DNA of 64,000 nucleotides, from positions 11,076,739-11,140,738 of the forward strand of contig NC_083648.1 in the NCBI RefSeq assembly GCF_963576545.1. Reading direction: 5' to 3'. The notes below the pieces were generated by a model, which made no database searches, was not told the DNA's origin, and saw nothing but the letters and a program-made list of their open reading frames with translations. Positions 54,196 through 64,000 of the stretch are shown here, one piece after another (the stretch's first letter is position 1; every line of letters begins with the position of its first letter). This stretch comes from Limanda limanda. Lineage: Eukaryota; Chordata; Actinopteri; Pleuronectiformes; Pleuronectidae. The position numbers and the translations under genes are program-made.

Positions 54196-54409
54196 GGTTC
54201 AGCCGTGCAGCCTTGCCTTTCGGGCTGGTCAGGAGAGAGCTCTCGTGTGAAGGATACGCAATCGATCTCCGCTGCCCGGGGAGTGACGTCATCATGATCG
54301 AGACGGCCAACTACGGCCGCACCGACGACAAGATCTGTGACGCGGACCCATTCCAGATGGAGAACGTCAACTGCTACCTCCCCGATGCCTACAAGATCAT
54401 ATCACAAAG
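54196..54409 (+). CDS. adgrl2: adgrl2 coding exon 2: N-terminal part of the Gal-lectin (SUEL/RBL) domain
   Basis: This exon encodes residues 26-97 (codon 97 split after two bases) and carries most of the rhamnose-binding-lectin-like domain that binds teneurins. It begins [18 protein letters not shown] and contains [33 protein letters not shown] and YLPDAYKII. Cysteines at residues 43, 52, 73 and 85 match the family's disulfide positions. The EXANYGR and DDKICD motifs are hallmarks of latrophilin SUEL domains. Acceptor AG is at 54194-54195. The donor AAAG then GTAAAA has GT at 54410-54411 and is phase 2. The match to human ADGRL2 is nearly residue for residue. An open frame runs upstream of the acceptor but is intronic by splice site and homology. 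Confidence 0.97.
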
Positions 54410-58397
<3,988 letters not shown>

Positions 58398-60797
58398 TAG
58401 AATAGACGGCTATGTGCTATAACTGCAGCCTCTGCAAATACACTGTATACCTTTGTTTTTACAGATGACATTTCAACTCGTGGGAGTGTTTGAAAGACAC
58501 TGTAGCAAGGTTAATTATAAATGATGTTGAAATATCAAGTGACATTTAAATCCATTCACCCCAATTATAAAGAAACACGTTTTCTCAGTTACCTCGTGAG
58601 GAATCTAACCTTCCAGGTAGTTTTGACTTTAATCGTAAAGATAAATGTCTTTAAATTTTGTTTTGCTTCCCGATTGTCAAAATACTTTGCTAACAAATCT
58701 TCTTTTACTTAATTAACGTTACTTCTCTAATGGCTGTCAATGTGCTCTCTGCGAGAGGTGGCTGCACTCAGCCCAAGAATCTTACAGAAAATAGCAGTGT
58801 GGGTTTTTTATGATTACACATATTTAATCCACACTTTAAGTTCAGTTAATAGTTCAATGATGGGATGACGGGAAAATATGGTGTTGAAGAACGTTGGTTC
58901 ACCTGCTGTTACGATGGAATGATGCACGTTTAATAAACATTTCATGTATTTTCTGGTTGTAGCTACAGGCCGTGAATGTTAATTAGGCTGGACCACTAAA
59001 AAGTGCAGAGTTGAGCTGATTGAGTCTTTGTTACACACAACTTAAGAAACTTAAGATTCATTGAAGGAATTTGATTAGAAAAACAGATCTGGTACTTGAT
59101 TTGGACAAACAAGGCTGGGATGCCGGGTCTGCATCCCTTCCCCATCAATCTGAGATATGTGCCTCCACCTCATTACGGCGCTAGTTTGTGCATTTTTTGC
59201 TCGTGGTGCTAACAGCATGAGAAAATATGACATTTTAAAAAAACAACAGCAAAATCTCTCTCCAGAAACCGAGCTTGTGTTACTCCACAGAGTCAGACCT
59301 CACTGGGAGCAGTTTCCTCTGGAACTAACTGAGGATACCATCCCTGTAAAAATATTTGTTTTCTCCGCTGTGAGCACCTCAAACAACATTCCTTTAACAT
59401 CTATTGTATTCGCTTGGTGAAAGAAAGATAGAAATCTCAGATATTTCTAAAAACCAAAACTATGTGCATGTGCAGTAATGACCGGGGGGGTGACTGGGAT
59501 AAAAGGATCAGTGTAGTTTGGTTGAATTTACTCTCTGAATGGTTTTAATTGCAATAACTACAGATTAGTAGGGTTTTGCTGAGATAATAATGGAGATTTT
59601 AAAGAAGGGAGTACTTTATTGGTCTCACATCAGTACAGCACATTCAGTAATAGCGTGTGGAAACATATTACAGAGGATATTGGAGTTAAAATCCTTAAAC
59701 TGTGAGATGATTCTGCATCTTTTTCTCAGATTAACCAAATCTCTGCACTTGGCCGTGGAGCGGCTCTCGTCTCCGGATGATTTAATTAAACGCACTGTGG
59801 AGTTGTTTAAAGCCGGCGTTACTTTAAACTATGTCTCTGGAATCGGATTGGAGTTAGTCTACCTCAAAAGGGAATTGGAGAGTAGTGTAGGAGTGCGAAT
59901 CTAACCTTCATCCCTGCCTGTTCAAGCACTTAGGATTTAAATTGATGAATTGTAAACATGTTCTGAAATATTCATCTCTTCTTTTTCTTCTTTCAAACAG
60001 ACCTCCCTTTCACCTCCTTCCTCCCCCCCCTTTACTAACCTCTTTGCTCTCGTTTTTTTTTACTTCCAATCTTTCACAGATTCCCCCCCCTCTCTCTCTC
60101 TCTCTCTCTTTCTCTCCCTCCACCCTGTGTATGCAGCTTCAACATGCCTCAAAAAAAAAAAAAAAAAACCTCTCCTATTAGTCCGACTGTTTGTCCGTCA
60201 TCTAATGTGCTGTTGCTCTCTTTGGCTCATTTAAGTTCGAGTTTCGGTCGGTAATGTTAGCACCGTGTCATGTTTTTCGTGTGTGGGCGAGCGAGTTTGG
60301 AAATCGAGTTTGGATTTGTGTTGATGAAGTTTCGAACAAACTCCACCCTCAGTCAATACAAGCCAAAAATAACTTTAATCCATTGAAGTATGACCGGGAC
60401 TCTCAGATATTTCTCTCTCTCTCACTCTCTCTCTCCCTCCACTTAGCAGATGCATTTTTTAGAGAGATTTATTCTGCTTTCGGGTGGTCACTGCGATAGC
60501 TTGTCGGCTGTTAATGAGCGCAGGAGAGAAAAGTTGAGAAGCACGGCACTTTGCTTTTCTCCGGTTATAACTTTCCTGTTTTTTGCATCCTGTAGGACGA
60601 GAGGCCATTTCACTAACAAACACCCCCCCCCCCTCTCTTTCCTCCAGCTCCTCTTCTCTCAGCAGCGCTGCAGTTCACCCTTTCGCTCATTTCCTCCGAA
60701 CTAATTCTTCTCTTTGTACCTGGTCGTTGTCTCATGATAACCTTTCTCTCCCTTTTGCACTCTTTTTTTTCGCTTTCTTTTCCAATGCCTGAAATAG

Positions 60798-60812
60798 AAG
60801 TGGAGCAAAAAG
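60798..60812 (+). CDS. adgrl2: adgrl2 15-nt alternative microexon encoding the KVEQK insert
   Basis: The bases AAGTGGAGCAAAAAG are flanked by a 3' splice site (pyrimidine tract at 60761-60783, AG at 60796-60797) and a 5' splice site (GTAAAT, GT at 60813-60814). In phase 1 on both sides, they splice between exon 3 (ending A) and the olfactomedin exon (starting TT) to give PYKVEQKVFICPG instead of PYIFICPG. The same five residues are the known alternative insert between lectin and olfactomedin domains of latrophilin-1 (recalled PYKVEQKVFVCPG). In that protein the insert lowers affinity for teneurin. Exact phase, exact peptide and both splice signals make chance very unlikely. The exon is likely regulated by tissue. 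UGC triplets upstream at 60756-60758 and 60786-60788 resemble sites used by the neuronal factor SRRM4; this last point is inference. Confidence 0.93.
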
Positions 60813-61035
60813 GTAAATGAGTGGTCTGGTCCCCCCCCACCCCCCCCCTCCTCCTTCAGCTCCTTGTTCTGTGGTGTTGAGTACAGCCCCCCCCCGTCAC
60901 GTCTCCCCCACCCCCCTCCTGATTGCCTCTCCTGTCAAACGCTAAACCCATAGGAGGATTGTTTGCACCCACGGAGTCCAAATTAATTCCAAAACGGAAT
61001 TTCAAATGACATCCACGGTCACCGAATGTAGTCGT

Positions 61036-61053
61036 CCCCCCCCCCCCCCCCCC
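61036..61053. repeat. Poly-C run of 18 downstream of the microexon
   Basis: Eighteen consecutive C, about 220 bp after the microexon and the longest of several C runs in this intron. It is a possible binding site for poly(C)-binding proteins; run length may also be affected by sequencing error. Confidence 0.9.
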
Positions 61054-62041
61054 AACAACGTCAAAGAAAACACCAACTGTTCGACGTTGATTTGTTCCAG
61101 GGACTCCTGCTTAGCGCCGTATTAACCCTTGAAGAATGTCTAGTTGTGTGTTTATATTCTTAGTTAGCTCCGTTTGTAGTTTGCTTGGCCCAATTTCCGC
61201 TGCACCCATATAGCACGTGATGTGAAATAGCAGTGATGGTTGAGTGAGATTGGCAAAGACAAAACAAAACAAAAAAAAGTTTGAAAAGAAAGCAATTCCC
61301 CCGTGTTACTTTTTTTTTTTTTTTTTTTATCCAGAACCAATTATTTTAAAACCATCAAAATGGGAACCTTGCCATGGCCTCCCTCACCCATCAGTGGTTT
61401 CTCTTGTTTATTTGCCACAGAAGTAGCGAAAATCCTTCACAGCACTGTTCGATTCTATTCCCCAAACCTCCACTTTCATTTTACCTCTGCTTTGCTGCCG
61501 CCACCACCATTTGACAACCTGTTGTTCACTCTTATCACAAGATGTGAAGTCTGTTCCCTTACCATCTTGGTTTCTGACCTCAGTCATGTGATTATGCATG
61601 TGCAGTGTCTCCATATTCCCAGTTCCTCATGTGGTATTTGACGACAGGGACATGCTGGTATTAGAAAAAAAAAAAAAAAACTACCTGTGAATTCTTCTCC
61701 CATTTCCCATGTCTTTCATTTGCAGGATTTTTTTTTTTTTTTCGGTTCTTTTTTTATTTTGTTTTTGTCCCTGTTAGGATGTAGCAGCAGACCCTTGAGA
61801 TGCAAGTTCTCTTAACGTCCCATTTGTCATTCTGAAATAATCACTATGACACATTCATTTGTTTTCTTTTTCCCCAATTTGCATTAGCGGTAGTAAAACA
61901 AGCACTAGTTAAAGTATTCCTCCAAATTCTCAGTCCCTGGTCTTGAGTTGTACAGCAGCAAGAATGATGCTTGTCAAATGTGCAGTATTTGTTTAACTTT
62001 TGCCCTCATTGTATTTTGTTTCACTCTCTTTCTGCCACTAG

Positions 62042-62842
62042 TTTTCATTTGTCCTGGGACTCTGATGGGAGTGGGCGACGCCACTTTCCTGTTCGAGGCG
62101 GAGCAGCAGGCAGGCTCGTGGTGCAAAGACCCGCTGCAGGCTGGAGACAAAGTCTTCTTCATGCCCTGGACGCCGTACCGCACTGACACCCTAATCGAGT
62201 ACGCCTCTCTGGAGGACTTCAAAAGTGGCCGCCAGACGACTACGTATAAACTGCCGCACCGCGTGGACGGCACCGGCTTCGTAGCGTACGACGGCGCCAT
62301 CTTCTTCAATAAGGAGCGCACCCGCAACATCGTCAAGTTCGACCTGCGCACACGCATCAAAAGTGGCGAAGCCATTGTGAACAACGCCAACTATCACGAC
62401 ACCTCGCCCTACCGCTGGGGGGGCAAGACAGACATTGACCTGGCAGTAGACGAGAGGGGCCTGTGGGTGATCTACGCCACCGAACAGAACAATGGGCGCA
62501 TCGTGGTGAGCCAGCTCAACCCGTACACGCTGCGCTTCGAGGCCACGTGGGACACGGCGTACGACAAGCGCTCCGCGTCCAACGCCTTCATGGTGTGCGG
62601 CGTGCTGCACGTGGTGCGCTCCACCTACGAAGAGAACGAGAGCGAGGCGAGCAGGAGCCAAATCGATTACACGTACAACACCAAGCTGAGCCACGGCGAG
62701 TACACCGACATCCTCTTCCCCAACCAGTACCAGTACATCACCGCTGTGGATTACAACCCCCGGGACAACCAGCTGTACGTGTGGAATAACTTTTACACAC
62801 TGCGCTACGACCTGGACTTCAGCCTGCCGGATCCCGCCGAAG
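62042..62842 (+). CDS. adgrl2: adgrl2 coding exon: complete olfactomedin domain
   Basis: This single 801-nt exon encodes residues 134-400 (plus one base), numbering without the microexon. It carries the five-bladed beta-propeller olfactomedin domain that binds FLRT proteins and helps present the lectin domain. Motifs in order include [130 protein letters not shown] and [15 protein letters not shown]. Asn332 in NES is an N-glycosylation sequon. Acceptor AG is at 62040-62041 and the donor GAAG then GTGAGA has GT at 62843-62844, phase 1. The exon is GC-rich with many C/G third positions, unlike its flanks. The open frame continues upstream and downstream of the exon, but those parts are intronic. 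Phase 1-1 symmetry means the domain could be skipped without a frameshift. Confidence 0.98.
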
Positions 62843-64000
62843 GTGAGAGCTGCTCCATTTTTTCAATCAGCTCATTGTCTTTGTGTTATTCTCCTCTTGT
62901 TTGGCTGCAGCGTGGGACGTCACAGATGGCTGCCTTTTAATATCGGTTGCAATTCAGGTGTGATAAAGGAAAGAGGGTTGTGTTAGTCTTGGGGAAAGGG
63001 CTCATTTGCAGACAGAAATTACAGATTCACCTTGGAATGAGGGATCGGTCCCAGTGGCATTGCAGCGCTAGGAAAAAAATCTGCTTCTTTATTACCGTGA
63101 GGAAAGCAGAGACACTCGCTCCAGCTGATTCTTGGACCCTATCGAATTCTTTAATCTCGGGCCTTATTCAAAACCATTATGAACACTGCCCTCCCGAACT
63201 TCCCCCTGATGCCGGGAATACATTTGAGAAGTATTGTGCACAGTGTGACAGAGGTTATCCTCTCATGCTTACCGTGGGATTTCGAGTTTGTGTTGCCATG
63301 GCTACCTCGGCAACCTCGCAGAAGCCATTTTTTGAGATAGATTAGGAGATAATCGCCGTCCTATTGTGGGGCGATACTTGTAAAACCACCGGGCTGAAGA
63401 GTGGAAGACTTGTATGGCGCGTGGTGAGTTGGGGTAGAAGAATGGCAGGTAGGAGATCTATTACAGTGAAGAAACTTGTCAGGCGTTTAGGGGGCTTAAA
63501 TGAATCGGTGTAGTGCCGAGAGGTGACATACGTGTCATCAGACGGAGACCTTCCATCAAGCTGATAATGGGCTTAATTACCTGACTGCAGCCACCTTATC
63601 CCGCAGAGCCGCGCTAAGTCTCCTTTACGAAGTGGGGAAACAAGGAGCGTGACCCGACTTGGCGTTAGCTCAGAGGCTCGGGTTGCCCCTGAGCACTGGC
63701 CCGGATTAGGTTATGATTTTTAACCACCGAATATTCGGGAGGGGGTTTGCCAGGGGGGAAATCTGATTCTTGACCTGAGCTGTTGGGGGGGGGGGGGGGC
63801 GTCGGTGTTGATGTCTCAATGGAGTCAGTGTGCTCCTGAACTCTGGCCTCTTGTCAACACGTCTGTTTGTTTTCCCGCCGTTCGCTGGAATCTCCCCACC
63901 GTGATAACTCCACACCCAAGGGGCGGCTCAGAGTTTGTGTCTGTTCAAACGGACAAAGTCTCAATTAAGTGGTACATTGGAATAGCTATGAAAAATACTC
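62843..64000 (+). other. adgrl2: Start of the intron after the olfactomedin exon; continues past the window
   Basis: The GTGAGA donor opens the intron and no following exon is visible before the window ends. The next expected exons encode the Ser/Thr-rich linker and the HRM domain. The 63120-63420 stretch is mixed-composition unique DNA with an RFX X-box-like motif at 63291-63304 and looks like a candidate conserved non-coding element. A run of 15 G lies at 63785-63799. Confidence 0.85.
63291..63304. promoter_or_regulatory. RFX X-box-like motif after the olfactomedin exon
   Basis: GTTGCCATGGCTAC fits the X-box palindrome with one mismatch, and a second half-site-like GGCAAC follows at 63309-63314. 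The site lies within unique-looking intronic sequence. Confidence 0.25.

Noticed and set aside
61948..62041. Apparent N-terminal extension of the olfactomedin frame, starting at an ATG and including a hydrophobic run that looks like a signal peptide
   Set aside because: The bases just before 62042 are a pyrimidine tract and CTAG acceptor, and the homologous protein continues from the lectin exon instead. The hydrophobic run is translated intron.
62191..62694. A 167-codon open frame on the - strand
   Set aside because: It lies entirely opposite the olfactomedin exon, whose GC-rich third positions keep the antisense frame open; the peptide has no recognisable domain.
63655..63705. TTAGCTCAGAGG-like string resembling a tRNA D-arm region
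   Set aside because: No acceptor stem, anticodon arm or B-box arrangement could be found around it.

Overview
This window is vertebrate nuclear DNA, and the repeats point to a teleost, probably a percomorph-type fish. It has long introns with GT-AG splice sites, abundant (CA)n, (CT)n, (ATT)n and (GGAT)n microsatellites, and several dispersed repeats that I recognise from teleost genomes. There are no prokaryotic features, no tRNA or rRNA genes and no CRISPR arrays. Almost all of the short open reading frames are chance frames in intergenic, intronic or simple-repeat DNA.

The one gene I can support is the 5' part of a latrophilin-type adhesion GPCR on the + strand. Best fit is ADGRL2 (latrophilin-2); whether this is the a or b fish duplicate cannot be told. 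Layout: about 1-15,190 is intergenic with old transposon remnants. About 15,190-15,715 is a CpG-rich promoter and a probable non-coding first exon with a GTAAGT donor. 36,454-36,666 is an exon with a uORF-rich leader, the start codon (36,591) and the signal peptide. 54,196-54,409 and 58,229-58,338 together encode the Gal-lectin (SUEL/RBL) domain. 60,798-60,812 is a 15-nt microexon encoding the KVEQK insert. 62,042-62,842 is a single exon for the whole olfactomedin domain. The rest of the receptor (Ser/Thr linker, HRM, GAIN/GPS, 7TM, cytoplasmic tail) lies beyond the window. Junction phases agree throughout: 1 (signal/lectin), 2 (inside lectin), 1 (lectin/olfactomedin, also both sides of the microexon), 1 (after olfactomedin). 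The five segments splice in silico into one open frame of 400 complete codons, or 405 with the microexon.

In this family the lectin and olfactomedin domains are the extracellular adhesion modules: the lectin domain binds teneurins and the olfactomedin domain binds FLRT proteins. The microexon sits exactly between them and is the known splice site that tunes teneurin binding in latrophilin-1. It is followed by a very C-rich stretch and preceded by pyrimidine tracts and UGC triplets, a layout expected for a neuronally regulated microexon.

No undescribed multi-gene system is visible. The items most worth checking are the microexon and its pyrimidine-rich surroundings, the uORFs in both leader exons, a fold-back transposon that ends within tens of bases of the CpG-rich promoter, and a few intronic stretches with paired transcription-factor-like motifs (SOX-like palindrome, RFX X-box-like sites).
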